From positions 62,001 to 126,000 of the forward strand of contig NZ_JACXAE010000098.1 of assembly GCF_014698965.1 (NCBI RefSeq): 64,000 bases of DNA. The letters run 5' to 3'. Shown piece after piece: positions 34,135 to 43,441 of this stretch (position 1 is the first letter of the stretch; each line of letters starts with the position of its first letter). The notes under the pieces were generated by a model that did no database searches, was not told the DNA's origin, and saw only the letters and a program-made list of their open reading frames with translations. This DNA is from Iningainema tapete BLCC-T55. GTDB taxonomy: Bacteria > Cyanobacteriota > Cyanobacteriia > Cyanobacteriales > Nostocaceae. The translations under genes were made by a program, and so were the position numbers.

Positions 34135-35283
34135 ATGCGTATAGCTTGGATTGGCAAAAAATCACCCTTTTGTGGTAATGTAACTTACAGTCGGGAAATT
34201 ACAAATGCCTTGTTAGACCGGGGACATCAAGTTAGCTTCCTCCACTTCGCGCATGAAGAAGCTGATACACAAAACTGGCCAAATTGTCCAGAAGTTCCTT
34301 TACCCTTCATTTACAAGTCCCAGGTTTACACAATTCCGACTTTTAAAGCAACCAAAGTCTTAACACAATCTTTACGGAGAATTAAGCCAGATGTGGTACA
34401 CGCTTCTCTGACTTTATCTCCGCTTGACTTTGTTCTCCCAGAAATTTGTGAGCAGCTAAATTTACCATTAGTTGCTACTTTTCACACCCCCTTTGCTGGT
34501 AAAGGTGCAAAACTAGTATCGGGAACACAGCTTTTAGCTTATCAACTCTACGCTCCTTTTCTCGGTAATTATGACCGTGTAATTGTGTTTTCTCAATTAC
34601 AACGAGAATTATTAGCACGTTTGGGAGTAAGAGAAGAAAATATTGCTGTCATTCCCAACGGAGTTGATACGGTTAAATATTCTCCAGGGAATTCTAACAT
34701 TAAGGCAAAATACCGTGCAGAACGTTTGTTTCTTTATCAAGGTAGAATAGCTCCTGAAAAAAACGTCGAAGCTCTTTTGCGTGCTTGGAAGCAAGCAGAA
34801 ATGGTTTCTGACAGTAAGTTGCTGATTGTTGGTGATGGTCCACTTAAGCCTTCTTTAGAACCATTTTATGGTTCAGAATACAACATTTATTGGTTGGGTT
34901 TTGTGGCTGACGAAAATCGACGCATCGAAATCTTACGTGGTGCAGATGTGTTTATTTTACCATCTCTTGTGGAGGGTTTGTCTTTATCATTATTGGAAGC
35001 AATGGCTTGTGGGTTGGCTTGTTTAGCTACAGATGTGGGTGCAGATGGAGAAGTATTAGAAAAGGGAGCAGGTGTAATTGTTAACACTAAAACAGTGCGA
35101 TCGCAATTAAAAACTCTTTTACCACTATTCCAAGATCACCCAGAACTAACAACTCTACTAGGACAAAAAGCCAGAAATCGGGTACTAGAACGTTATACCC
35201 TCAGCAATAATGTGACTCAGTTGGAAAAGCTTTATACTCAAGTCGTAGAACAGGGACGTATGCAGCTAAGTAGGGGTGCATGA
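34135..35283 (+). CDS. GT4 family glycosyltransferase
   Basis: The 382-residue GT-B enzyme starts MRIAWIGKKSPFCGNVTYSR, has RGHQVSFLHF, PDVVHASLTLSPLDFV, ATFHTPFAGKG, VIPNGVDTVKYSPG, FLYQGRIAPEKNVEALL, and the donor site SLVEGLSLSLLEAMACGLACLATDVGA (with EGLSLSLLE as the EX7E-type motif). It probably transfers a hexose to a lipid or glycan on the cytosolic face of the membrane. Glycolipid synthases of cyanobacteria are among GT4 enzymes of this shape, but I cannot assign one. No signal peptide. Confidence 0.85.
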   Translation: MRIAWIGKKSPFCGNVTYSREITNALLDRGHQVSFLHFAHEEADTQNWPNCPEVPLPFIYKSQVYTIPTFKATKVLTQSLRRIKPDVVHASLTLSPLDFVLPEICEQLNLPLVATFHTPFAGKGAKLVSGTQLLAYQLYAPFLGNYDRVIVFSQLQRELLARLGVREENIAVIPNGVDTVKYSPGNSNIKAKYRAERLFLYQGRIAPEKNVEALLRAWKQAEMVSDSKLLIVGDGPLKPSLEPFYGSEYNIYWLGFVADENRRIEILRGADVFILPSLVEGLSLSLLEAMACGLACLATDVGADGEVLEKGAGVIVNTKTVRSQLKTLLPLFQDHPELTTLLGQKARNRVLERYTLSNNVTQLEKLYTQVVEQGRMQLSRGA

Positions 35284-35332
35284 CATAAAAGTATATCATA
35301 TTAAGTACGCGACCATCTTTAATTTAATATTC

Positions 35333-36460
35333 ATGGAACACCCAGAGGTAGCCGCCAAAAATTTTTTTGACCAAGGCGTTCGATTTTTAGAGGCACAAGA
35401 GTTTGCCGAGGCGATCGCCCCTTTGGATGCAGCGCTCAAACTTGATCCAACCTATACTGATGCTTGGTGCTGTCGTGCGTTAGTTTTAGGACATCTCAAG
35501 CGCTACGCCGAGTCGATGGAGAGTTTTGATCGCGCTCTTGCCCTCTCTCCTAGCGATCATCGTGCTTTACATAACCGCTGTTTGGTATTAGCTGAATGGG
35601 GCAAGCACAAAGAAGCCTTGGAGAGCTACAATCTACTATTAAGTTTGTATCCGTATGATTACGCAGCATGGGACTCAAAAGGTACTACTCTTACCTTACT
35701 AGGGCGACATACGGAAGCTCTCAATGCTTACGAGCGCTCCATCGAATTTAATCCCAGCTACTACAAAGCCTTCACAAACCGGGGTAGTGCCTTAGTTAAT
35801 TTGAAACGCTTTAAAGCCGCTATTCGCAGCTACGATCAAGCAATTAGTATCCAACCAGACGATCCGGCTGTGTGGTACAACCGTGGCTGTGCTTATATGA
35901 GTTGGGAAAAACCAGTTGAAGCGATCGCCAGTTTTGACAAAGCCATTGAATTAGACTCTAACTATCAGGCTGCTTGGGTTAACAAGGGAAACATGCAAGG
36001 TCAAATTAATCAGGAGGAAGAAGCACTTCGTAGCTACGATCAAGCAATTAAGATTAATGCTCAAGATACTCATGCTTGGAACAATCGTGGTATCACTTTG
36101 CGACGAATGGGCAGAACTAAAGAAGCGATCGCATCCTACGACAAAGCCGTAGAAGTAGATCCCAACAACTACGAAGCTTGGGATAACCGAGGCTACGCCC
36201 TCGCCAAACTCGGCAAATATCGCGAAGCTCATGCCAGCATTGATCGTTCCCTACAAATCAAACCCGATCACGCCAACGGTATATATAATAAAGGATACTG
36301 CTATGCTTGTCAAGGCAAGACAGCCCCAGCGGTAGATTACATTGCCCAAGCCATCAAAATCAATCCCGCCAAATATTTGCCTGCTGCTAAAACCGATACA
36401 GACTTAGACAGCTTACGCAAAAACAAGCGCTTCCAAGCGATCTTACAAGGAAAATTCTAG
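35333..36460 (+). CDS. TPR repeat protein
   Basis: The protein (375 residues from the ATG at 35333; the open frame extends upstream but without homology-like sequence) is composed of about ten 34-residue TPRs with a regular pattern, for example DPAVWYNRGCAYMSWEKP, EAIASFDKAIELDSNY and AWNNRGITLRRMGRTKEAI. The C-terminal cap is SLRKNKRFQAILQGKF. It is probably a cytosolic scaffold; no enzyme domain or signal peptide is visible. Partners are unknown. Confidence 0.85.
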   Translation: MEHPEVAAKNFFDQGVRFLEAQEFAEAIAPLDAALKLDPTYTDAWCCRALVLGHLKRYAESMESFDRALALSPSDHRALHNRCLVLAEWGKHKEALESYNLLLSLYPYDYAAWDSKGTTLTLLGRHTEALNAYERSIEFNPSYYKAFTNRGSALVNLKRFKAAIRSYDQAISIQPDDPAVWYNRGCAYMSWEKPVEAIASFDKAIELDSNYQAAWVNKGNMQGQINQEEEALRSYDQAIKINAQDTHAWNNRGITLRRMGRTKEAIASYDKAVEVDPNNYEAWDNRGYALAKLGKYREAHASIDRSLQIKPDHANGIYNKGYCYACQGKTAPAVDYIAQAIKINPAKYLPAAKTDTDLDSLRKNKRFQAILQGKF

Positions 36461-36493
36461 ATTCTTCTGGAAGGAAAATTCTATATTCTGGTG

Positions 36494-36578
36494 GGATGGG
36501 CATCCTGCCCGTCCTAGATATTTTGTCAGCAGAAAAAACAGCATCAAATGTAGAGACGTTACATGTAACGTCTCTACA
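36494..36578. repeat. two intergenic palindromic repeats
   Basis: GGATGGGCATCCTGCCCGTCC (36494-36514), a common cyanobacterial hairpin, then TGTAGAGACGTTACATGTAA with CGTCTCTACA (36549-36578), a perfect member of the TGTAGAGACG family. They lie between the convergent TPR and metalloprotease genes and may act as terminators. Confidence 0.8.
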
Positions 36579-36590
36579 GAATAGGTGGGT

Positions 36591-37349
36591 TTAGTATAAA
36601 TACCAACCTAAACTAGTTGGTTGTTCGTAAATCCGCTTGAGAGTATTTACATCTCTAGAAGAAATAGGCGGTGGATTGCGAACTTGGGAAAAATATAAAG
36701 CATCAGTTTGTAGAGGACTATGTCCCCAAATTCCTAAAGCATGACCTAATTCGTGACGGGCTGCTGCGGTAAGATAGTCACCTGTTTGGGTAGGACTGAG
36801 CAAAATCTTGAAGCGATGAGATAAAAGATTGTTTTTACTTGTATAAAACTCGTATGTAGTTTGTGCAGAACGCGCCCGGAGAATTTTGCCGTCGGGGGAA
36901 GTCTGAAGTGGAGGAGCTTTTCTAATAATTAGAATATCTGCAGCTTCTGGTTTTTCCACTACCTGTAAAGGCAAATATGTATTCCACTCCTTCACTACTT
37001 GAGATACACCATCAAACCACGTTTTTGGCTGTATTTCTATATAAATCTTAACAGGAAATTGCGACCAAACTAAATAGCCAACTTGAGTTGCTGCGACTTG
37101 AGCAAAGTAGTCTCCACTGTTGCTGCGATCGCGCCATTGCATCAGTGTTGGTGGTAGAGGATGGGGGAGAGAGGGAGTGGGGGAGTTTGGGAGTGGGGGA
37201 GAATTTGTTAAATCTTTACTATATAATGTTGTTTTTGTCAAGCTTTTAGGAAAACTAGCCAATACTAGGTTAGACTGCAAATTGGGCCAAATTATCAGCA
37301 GTCCTGTGACAATAGCTAATCCTAAAGCTGTAATTAACCGTCGCAACAC
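36591..37349 (-). CDS. matrixin-like zinc metalloprotease
   Basis: The 252-residue protein has an N-terminal signal or anchor (ALGLAIVTGLLIIW), a low-complexity P/S-rich linker (about 48-68), and a C-terminal metzincin site AARHELGHALGIWGHS (HExxHxxGxxH, about 205-217) as in peptidase family M10A. The expected Met-turn is weak: DALYFSQVRN lies where a Met would be expected. The segment VKIYIEIQPKTWFDGVSQVVKEW resembles the matrixin beta/alpha core. It is probably an exported protease of unknown substrate. The start is GTG or the next codon TTG; both are uncertain. Confidence 0.8.
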   Translation of the reverse strand: MLRRLITALGLAIVTGLLIIWPNLQSNLVLASFPKSLTKTTLYSKDLTNSPPLPNSPTPSLPHPLPPTLMQWRDRSNSGDYFAQVAATQVGYLVWSQFPVKIYIEIQPKTWFDGVSQVVKEWNTYLPLQVVEKPEAADILIIRKAPPLQTSPDGKILRARSAQTTYEFYTSKNNLLSHRFKILLSPTQTGDYLTAAARHELGHALGIWGHSPLQTDALYFSQVRNPPPISSRDVNTLKRIYEQPTSLGWYLY

Positions 37350-37389
37350 AACACCTGTCTTTACTCCCTCTCTCCCCTACTCCCCTACT

Positions 37390-37623
37390 CTACTTCGGTA
37401 GCCAACCTGCGCTTAAAACAACTGTCAAACCAAGAAAAATAACTGTAAGCGCCCAAGTTACTCTGTTCAAGGTTTCTTCAGCGCTCTTGGTACTGCTAAA
37501 TAGCTGTGCTTGTCCGCCAATTGCCCCAATTCCATCACCTTTAGGGCTATGCAGTAAAACTAAGATAATTAAACCAACAGCTGAAAATACCCAAATGCCT
37601 TGTATAACGCTAGTAATTGTCAT
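37390..37623 (-). CDS. secG: preprotein translocase subunit SecG
   Basis: The 77-residue protein has two membrane helices (about 8-24 and 54-73) separated by the conserved loop LHSPKGDGIGAIGGQAQLF and SAEETLNRVTW. SecG is a small subunit of the SecYEG channel in the plasma and thylakoid membranes. It lies downstream of gpmI on the same strand, a pairing seen in many cyanobacteria, with a hairpin repeat between. Confidence 0.93.
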   Translation of the reverse strand: MTITSVIQGIWVFSAVGLIILVLLHSPKGDGIGAIGGQAQLFSSTKSAEETLNRVTWALTVIFLGLTVVLSAGWLPK

Positions 37624-37655
37624 GGTAGTTTTTCATAAAACTAAATGATCTCACA

Positions 37656-37690
37656 AGATACCCGACAACTTTTACGAAGTCGGGTATCTT
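37656..37690. repeat. palindromic repeat (AGATACCCGAC type)
   Basis: AGATACCCGACAACTT pairs with GAAGTCGGGTATCTT. It is related to the AGATCCCCGACTTCTT element at the methyltransferase end, and sits between gpmI and secG. Confidence 0.75.
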
Positions 37691-37722
37691 AAATCAATCA
37701 TAATTCATGATTTACTCTTTCA

Positions 37723-39318
37723 CTAACCCACGGGTACGGGAGTGCGAGTTACCTGCACTTGATACTCAGCAGGTTGCAGGAGCGATCGCCCTGTCATTTC
37801 TTGTGGCTGAGGTAAGTGTAAAATATCTAGAATTGTTGGTGCAATATCTGATAACTTACCATCGCTGCGTAATGTAACATTTGTACCATGTCCTGGTATT
37901 TTGAGTTTTTCTCCTTCCACCAATATCAAGGGTACTAAGTTAGTAGTGTGAGCCGTCCAGGGATTGCCGTCTTCATCTAGCATATATTCAGCGTTACCAT
38001 GATCGGCGGTAATAATTGTTGTACCTCCGACTTTAATAATGCTAGTGAGTAGGCGACTCAAACAACTATCAACTGTTTCTACAGCTTTAATTGTCGCTTC
38101 GATGTTACCAGTATGTCCTACCATGTCTGGGTTGGCATAGTTGATCACAACCAGAGAGTAGATTTGCTTTTCAATCGCTTTGATCGCTACCTCTGTTAAT
38201 GGTTGTGCTGACATCGCGGGGGCGTGATCGTAAGTCGCCACCATTGGACTATTTACCAATTCCCTGTCTTCTCCTGGGAAAGGTTCCTCTAAACCTCCAT
38301 TAAAGAAGTAAGTCACATGGGCATATTTTTCTGTTTCTGAGGTGCGTAACTGCTTTAAACCGTGGTTAGCAATTACTTCACCCAGAATATTACTTAAATT
38401 TTGCGGTTCAAAAGCAACACCTACTGGTAATTCTGGATCGTACTGAGTGAAGGTGACAAAAGACAGTGGTGTAATTTGTGTGCGTTCAAAACCTGAGAAT
38501 TCGGGACTAACGAAAGCTTGAGTTAATTGTCTAGCGCGATCTGGGCGGAAGTTATAGAATATCACGCCATCGCCAGGTTGCACTGCACCGGAAGCAATTC
38601 GTACTGGGACTACGAATTCATCTGTTATACCTTCTGCATACGATGCTTGTAAGACGGATAACGCCTTTCGACCATCTCCAGGACTATCATTTGTCATTAC
38701 ATCATAAGCGCGTTTGACCCGATCCCAACGGCGATCGCGATCCATTGCGTAGTAACGTCCGCTAATGGTGACGATCTTTCCCAATCCTATCAGGTCTACG
38801 TGGTCTTGAATCGCGCTGATCGCTTTTACGCCTTCTGTTGGAGTAGTGTCACGCCCATCAGTAATAGCGTGTATACAAACTTCAGAAATACCCTGAACCT
38901 TTGCTAAGTCAAGTAATCCTAACAGATGGCTAATATGGGAATGTACCCCACCAGAGGAACAAAGCCCAATTAGATGTAGCTTGCCATTGCGACTGCGCAC
39001 TTCTTGGCAAATATTGACAAGTGCTGAGTTACTAAGGATTGATCCATCTTCTACCGCATCTGTAATGCGTACCAATTCCTGTGGTACAACTCGCCCAGCG
39101 CCTATGTTCAAATGACCAACTTCCGAGTTACCCATTTGTCCCTCAGGCAAACCTACGGCTTTCCCTGATGTACGGATAAGGGTATGCGGATAAGCTGCCC
39201 ATAAACTATCCATCACTGGCGTTTTAGCAGCGGCAATAGCGTTTCCTCGTGTCTCCTCGCAGTAGCCCCATCCGTCTAAAATGACTAGCACCACGGGAGC
39301 AACAGGTGCTTTGGTCAT
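37723..39318 (-). CDS. gpmI: 2,3-bisphosphoglycerate-independent phosphoglycerate mutase
   Basis: The 531-residue enzyme of glycolysis and gluconeogenesis interconverts 3- and 2-phosphoglycerate with two Mn ions. Visible motifs: VVLVILDGWGYCEETRGNAI (first metal Asp), GQMGNSEVGHLNIGAGR with the phosphorylated Ser, HAITDGRDTTP, YYAMDRDRRWDR, NFRPDRARQL, INYANPDMVGHTG, TIITADHGNAEYM and AHTTNLVPLIL. It is full length, with a start at an ATG on a gap of about 280 bases from the ABC-F gene. Confidence 0.96.
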   Translation of the reverse strand: MTKAPVAPVVLVILDGWGYCEETRGNAIAAAKTPVMDSLWAAYPHTLIRTSGKAVGLPEGQMGNSEVGHLNIGAGRVVPQELVRITDAVEDGSILSNSALVNICQEVRSRNGKLHLIGLCSSGGVHSHISHLLGLLDLAKVQGISEVCIHAITDGRDTTPTEGVKAISAIQDHVDLIGLGKIVTISGRYYAMDRDRRWDRVKRAYDVMTNDSPGDGRKALSVLQASYAEGITDEFVVPVRIASGAVQPGDGVIFYNFRPDRARQLTQAFVSPEFSGFERTQITPLSFVTFTQYDPELPVGVAFEPQNLSNILGEVIANHGLKQLRTSETEKYAHVTYFFNGGLEEPFPGEDRELVNSPMVATYDHAPAMSAQPLTEVAIKAIEKQIYSLVVINYANPDMVGHTGNIEATIKAVETVDSCLSRLLTSIIKVGGTTIITADHGNAEYMLDEDGNPWTAHTTNLVPLILVEGEKLKIPGHGTNVTLRSDGKLSDIAPTILDILHLPQPQEMTGRSLLQPAEYQVQVTRTPVPVG

Positions 39319-39468
39319 ACCAAATTGCCCTTTACTTTTTGTAATACTCGAATAATACCATTGCTAATCCCAACCGCAAGTGAATTTCTGCTTAATAACT
39401 TTTTTTATCATCATTTCTCATCTTTTTTAGACATTTCTTAATCTTTAGTAATTTTTTTCTGATTGGGG

Positions 39469-39598
39469 CATGGGGCATAGGGCATGGGGCATGGTAAGAA
39501 ATAATTGATTTTCATATTCCCCAGGACGCTAAGAGCGTGCTTCCTAATTCAGCGCTTCCCATTGCCCATTGCCCATTGCCCATTGCCCTATTCCCTCT
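39469..39598. repeat. heptamer tandem repeats flanking a spacer
   Basis: GGGCATG/GGGCATA units (about 39469-39493) and, farther on, four CCCATTG units (about 39559-39590) lie between gpmI and the ABC-F gene. They are STRR-type low-complexity repeats typical of cyanobacteria and have no coding potential. Confidence 0.75.
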
Positions 39599-39600
39599 TT

Positions 39601-41295
39601 TCATTTCCTTTTCCCAGTAGCTTTAGCGGCTTTAGCGGCTTTCTTAGCTGCTTTTTGTGCTGCCTCTGCTTCTAACCTTGCCTGTTCCTTTTCTTCGGCA
39701 ATTTTCTCTAGGTAGTAATGATAATCTCCTAGATAAGTACGGAATTCTCCGTCGCGGATTTCCACGATTTTATTTGCCACTTGAGAGATAAAATAACGGT
39801 CGTGCGAAACTACAATTGCCGTACCATCATAGTTTTGCAGTGCTTCTTCTAACATTTCTTTAGCGGGAATATCTAAGTGGTTTGTTGGCTCATCGAGAAT
39901 TAGTAAATTTGCTGGACGTAACAGCATTTTGGCTAACGCCAAACGGGCTTTTTCACCTCCACTCAAAGCCGCCACTGGTTTAAATACCGTATCACCAGTA
40001 AAGAGAAAGCGTCCTAACAAAGTACGAACTTCTTCGTTTTTCCAGTCAGGAACTTCATCATGGATTGTTTCCATGACAGTTTTTTTCAAATCTAAAGCTT
40101 CTGCTTGGTTTTGCTCAAAGTAACCAGGAATGACATTATGTTCGCCTAATTTAACTATGCCTTCAGTGGGTTTTTCCATCCCCATAATTATGCGTAACAA
40201 AGTTGATTTCCCTGCGCCATTGGGACCAAGAAAAGCAATGCGATCGCCTCTCTCAATTAACAGATTTGCTCCCAAAAACAGAATCTTATCATCATATACG
40301 TGAGTTAAACTTTTGATTTCCACTACTTCACGTCCACTCCGGGGAGCGTCGGGAAATCTGAAGTGCAGAGTTCTTACGGCTGATGTGGGTACTTCGATGC
40401 GCTCAACTTTTTCTAGTTGTTTTTCCCTACTTTTTGCCTGAGTGCTGCGGGTAGCAGAAGCGCGGAATCTATCTACAAAAGCTTGCTGTTTTTCTATTTC
40501 TTTTTGCTGGCGTTCATATGCACTCAATTGTGCAGTTTGGTTTTCGGCTTTTTGCTGTAGATATCCTGAGTAGTTACCTAGATAAGTTGCGCTTACACCG
40601 CGTTCGGTTTCGACAATTTGTGTGCAAAGTCGGTCCAAGAACTCGCGGTCATGGGAGACTATCACCATTGGGGTAGTCAGCCCTTTGAGATAATTTTCCA
40701 ACCACTCGATAGTTTCTAAGTCCAAGTGGTTGGTAGGTTCGTCTAATAGCAATAAGTCAGGTTTTTGTAGTAAAATTTTACCTAAACTCATCCGCATTTG
40801 CCAACCACCACTGAAGGAACTGACTAAGCGATCGCCATCTCCTGCTTCAAATCCGATTTCAGGTAAGATTTTGTCTATCTGCGCCTCTAAGCCATAACCA
40901 TTCAAAGCTTCAAAGGAACGTTGAAGACGATCCATTTTATTGATCAGCTTATCTAACTCCTCTGGTGTAGCAGTTTCCATTTCCCGGTGTACTTGTGCCA
41001 ATGCTTCATTTACTTTATTTGCTTCGCCAAAAGCACGCCACAATTCTTCTTTCACAGTACGGGTGGGGTCTACTTCAAACTCTTGATTCAGGTATGCTAT
41101 GTGTAAGCTAGCAGGACGAATAATTTCACCTGCTGTCGGCTCAATCTCCCCAGTGATAATCTTTAGTTGAGTGGATTTTCCGGCACCGTTAACACCAACT
41201 AAACCAATGCGATCGCCTGGTTTTACTTCCCAGTTGATATCCTTGAGGACTTCGCCTGTTGGGTAAATTTTACTGATATGTTCTAGTCGCAGCAT
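39601..41295 (-). CDS. ABC-F family ATPase (ribosome-associated type)
   Basis: The 564-residue protein (ATG at 41293-41295) has two nucleotide-binding domains and no membrane segment: Walker A GVNGAGKST and GPNGAGKST, signatures SFSGGWQMRMSLGK and ALSGGEKARLALAK, Walker B LLLLDEPTNHLDLET and LLILDEPTNHLDIPAK, and a charged linker of about 80 residues between the domains (QQKEIEKQQAFVDRFRASATR). The C-terminal tail is Lys/Ala-rich. ABC-F proteins act on the ribosome, for translation control or antibiotic protection. The subfamily (Uup/EttA-like) is not resolved. Confidence 0.93.
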   Translation of the reverse strand: MLRLEHISKIYPTGEVLKDINWEVKPGDRIGLVGVNGAGKSTQLKIITGEIEPTAGEIIRPASLHIAYLNQEFEVDPTRTVKEELWRAFGEANKVNEALAQVHREMETATPEELDKLINKMDRLQRSFEALNGYGLEAQIDKILPEIGFEAGDGDRLVSSFSGGWQMRMSLGKILLQKPDLLLLDEPTNHLDLETIEWLENYLKGLTTPMVIVSHDREFLDRLCTQIVETERGVSATYLGNYSGYLQQKAENQTAQLSAYERQQKEIEKQQAFVDRFRASATRSTQAKSREKQLEKVERIEVPTSAVRTLHFRFPDAPRSGREVVEIKSLTHVYDDKILFLGANLLIERGDRIAFLGPNGAGKSTLLRIIMGMEKPTEGIVKLGEHNVIPGYFEQNQAEALDLKKTVMETIHDEVPDWKNEEVRTLLGRFLFTGDTVFKPVAALSGGEKARLALAKMLLRPANLLILDEPTNHLDIPAKEMLEEALQNYDGTAIVVSHDRYFISQVANKIVEIRDGEFRTYLGDYHYYLEKIAEEKEQARLEAEAAQKAAKKAAKAAKATGKRK

Positions 41296-41423
41296 CAAGT
41301 ATCTCCAAGATGGGGAATGGATAGGGAAGGCACAGGTCGTACACTACAATCTTAACAAAATTTAACTACAAATTTGGTGTAGTAAATTCCCAAGAAGTTT
41401 AGAAAAATCCACCCATCGAAAAA

Positions 41424-43343
41424 ATGTTTTCTACGGACAAAGACAAACTACAAGCTTTATTTAACGAAGCCTTAGATGCCATGCTAATTGCTGATGATAC
41501 AGGCACTTATGTAGATGCTAATCCAGCTGCTTGTGAATTGCTGGGGTTATCTAGGCAAGAGATTTTGACACGCAGCATTGCTAACTTTACAGAACCCTCA
41601 GTTGATTTTTCTCAAGTATGGCAGCAATTTCTCGAACAGGGAAGAGTCAGGGGCGAATTTCGTATCTTCCGTCCGGATGGTACAGTAAGAGAAACAGAAT
41701 ACAAAGCCGTAGCAAATTTTGTTCCCCATCTTCACCTGTCAATTTTACGCGACATTACCGAACGCAAACGAACGATAGCCGAACGCAATCAGATCGAGGC
41801 ACAGTTGCGTTCAAAGCAGCGATTTATTGAGCAGATAGCTGAGTCGATGCCAGCAATATTGTATATCTACGACTTGTATGAACAACGGAATATTTATGCA
41901 AATCGGCAACTGAGTAAAGTTTTGGGTTTGTCTCCTGAAACCGCTCAAGCAATGGGAACAGCATTGCTACCAAGCCTAATTCATCCAGATGATTGGTTCA
42001 AAGTAGCTCAAAGTCGTCAGCAACTTGCACTAGCAAAAGATGGGGAGGTTGTAGAAATCGAGTATCGAATGCGTCATGCTAGTGGAGAGTGGGTTTGGCT
42101 CTATGGGCGAGATGTGGTGTTGACTAGAAATGCTGATGGCTCTCCTCGACAAATACTTGGTACGGCAACAGATATCACACGCTCTAAGCAAACTGAGCAG
42201 AAATTGCGACAGACTCAGGCTAAGTATATCGCTTTAAATGAAGTACTTGAGCAACGGGTAGCCCAAAGAACTGAAGAATTGAGCAAGGAAATTAGCGATC
42301 GCCACCATCTTGAAGAAGAGTTACGCGCTTCTCAGCAGAAGTATAAAACTCTATTTGATATCCTACCTATTGGCATTTCCATCACCGATCCCTCAGGCAA
42401 GCTGCTTGAAGTCAACTCGGCTGCTGAGCAAATTTTGGGCATTTCTTTTGTTGAACATAATCAGCGGCGATGTGACAGTCCCCATTGGCAGATTGTTCGC
42501 CCAGACGGTAGCCCAATGCCCCGTTCAGAACATGCCTGTATACAGGCACTTACTAAACAGCGGATAGTTCAAGATGTGGAGATGGGCGTCCTTAAGCCTA
42601 ATGGTGCAGTTTCCTGGCTCTACGTAACGGCTTCCCCAATCCCGCTTGAGCGATACGGCGTGGCTATTGCCTATACTGACATCACTGATCGCAAACAGGC
42701 ACAAGACAGACTCAGAGCTTCACTACAAGAAAAAGAAGTTTTGTTAGCAGAAATTCACCACCGAGTCAAAAACAATTTATATGTCATTTGCAGTCTGCTT
42801 GAGCTGCAAATAGATCGGCTGAGCGATCCACTTGCTAAAGCAGCGTTGGAAAATAGCTGCAATCGCGTCGGTTCAATGGCACTGGTACATGAAAACCTCT
42901 ACCAGACTAATAACTTTTCTGGGGTCGATTTTGCCTCTTACGTTCAACAATTGGCAGGTGATTTGCTGGAATCCTACGAGTTTGATACTAGTAATGTGAT
43001 GCTTAATTTTGATAGTAATCCGGTTTTCCTCAATATTGACCAAGCGATTCCCTGTGGATTACTGCTGAATGAATTAATTACTAATGCTCTCAAACACGGT
43101 GTAAAAGACAGTAGTTCGGGGCAGATATACATTCAGTTGACTTGTCTTGCTGATGGCTGGATCGAGCTTTGCGTTGGCAATGATGGCACTCGCCTACCGG
43201 ACGACTTTGACTTGGAGCGAAACGCCTCAATGGGGCTAAGGCTAGTCATGATGTTTGTTGAACAACTTACAGGCAGGCTTGAGCTAGAGAGGGGCGATGT
43301 AACATGGTTTAAAGTTAAATTTCCTCATATTAACATTAAGTAA
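41424..43343 (+). CDS. PAS sensor histidine kinase (HisKA_2 type)
   Basis: The 639-residue protein has three PAS domains (about 10-115: LFNEALDAMLIADDTGTYVDANPAACE; 135-255: ILYIYDLYEQRNIYANRQ; 305-425: LFDILPIGISITDPSGKLLEVN), a coiled-coil link (about 260-300), and a HisKA_2 dimerisation region with the phosphoacceptor in LAEIHHRVKNNLYVICSLLELQ-type sequence (about 442-462). A HATPase with NELITNALKHG (N box) and GMSLV-like SMGLRLVMMF follows. No membrane segment, so it is a cytosolic sensor. The response regulator gene follows 98 bases downstream on the same strand and is the likely partner. Confidence 0.92.
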   Translation: MFSTDKDKLQALFNEALDAMLIADDTGTYVDANPAACELLGLSRQEILTRSIANFTEPSVDFSQVWQQFLEQGRVRGEFRIFRPDGTVRETEYKAVANFVPHLHLSILRDITERKRTIAERNQIEAQLRSKQRFIEQIAESMPAILYIYDLYEQRNIYANRQLSKVLGLSPETAQAMGTALLPSLIHPDDWFKVAQSRQQLALAKDGEVVEIEYRMRHASGEWVWLYGRDVVLTRNADGSPRQILGTATDITRSKQTEQKLRQTQAKYIALNEVLEQRVAQRTEELSKEISDRHHLEEELRASQQKYKTLFDILPIGISITDPSGKLLEVNSAAEQILGISFVEHNQRRCDSPHWQIVRPDGSPMPRSEHACIQALTKQRIVQDVEMGVLKPNGAVSWLYVTASPIPLERYGVAIAYTDITDRKQAQDRLRASLQEKEVLLAEIHHRVKNNLYVICSLLELQIDRLSDPLAKAALENSCNRVGSMALVHENLYQTNNFSGVDFASYVQQLAGDLLESYEFDTSNVMLNFDSNPVFLNIDQAIPCGLLLNELITNALKHGVKDSSSGQIYIQLTCLADGWIELCVGNDGTRLPDDFDLERNASMGLRLVMMFVEQLTGRLELERGDVTWFKVKFPHINIK

Positions 43344-43441
43344 CACAACATATGAAAATTTAGCAAAATATCTTAAATTTTCTTATGAATAGCTAGTAGA
43401 ATGTGAAGGCATAAGGTGGCAGTTATCAATATTAGCCATTT

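Noticed and set aside
39469-39598. GGGCATG and CCCATTG units considered as a CRISPR or origin iteron array.
   Set aside because: Heptamers without spacers or a DnaA-box pattern; low-complexity repeat.
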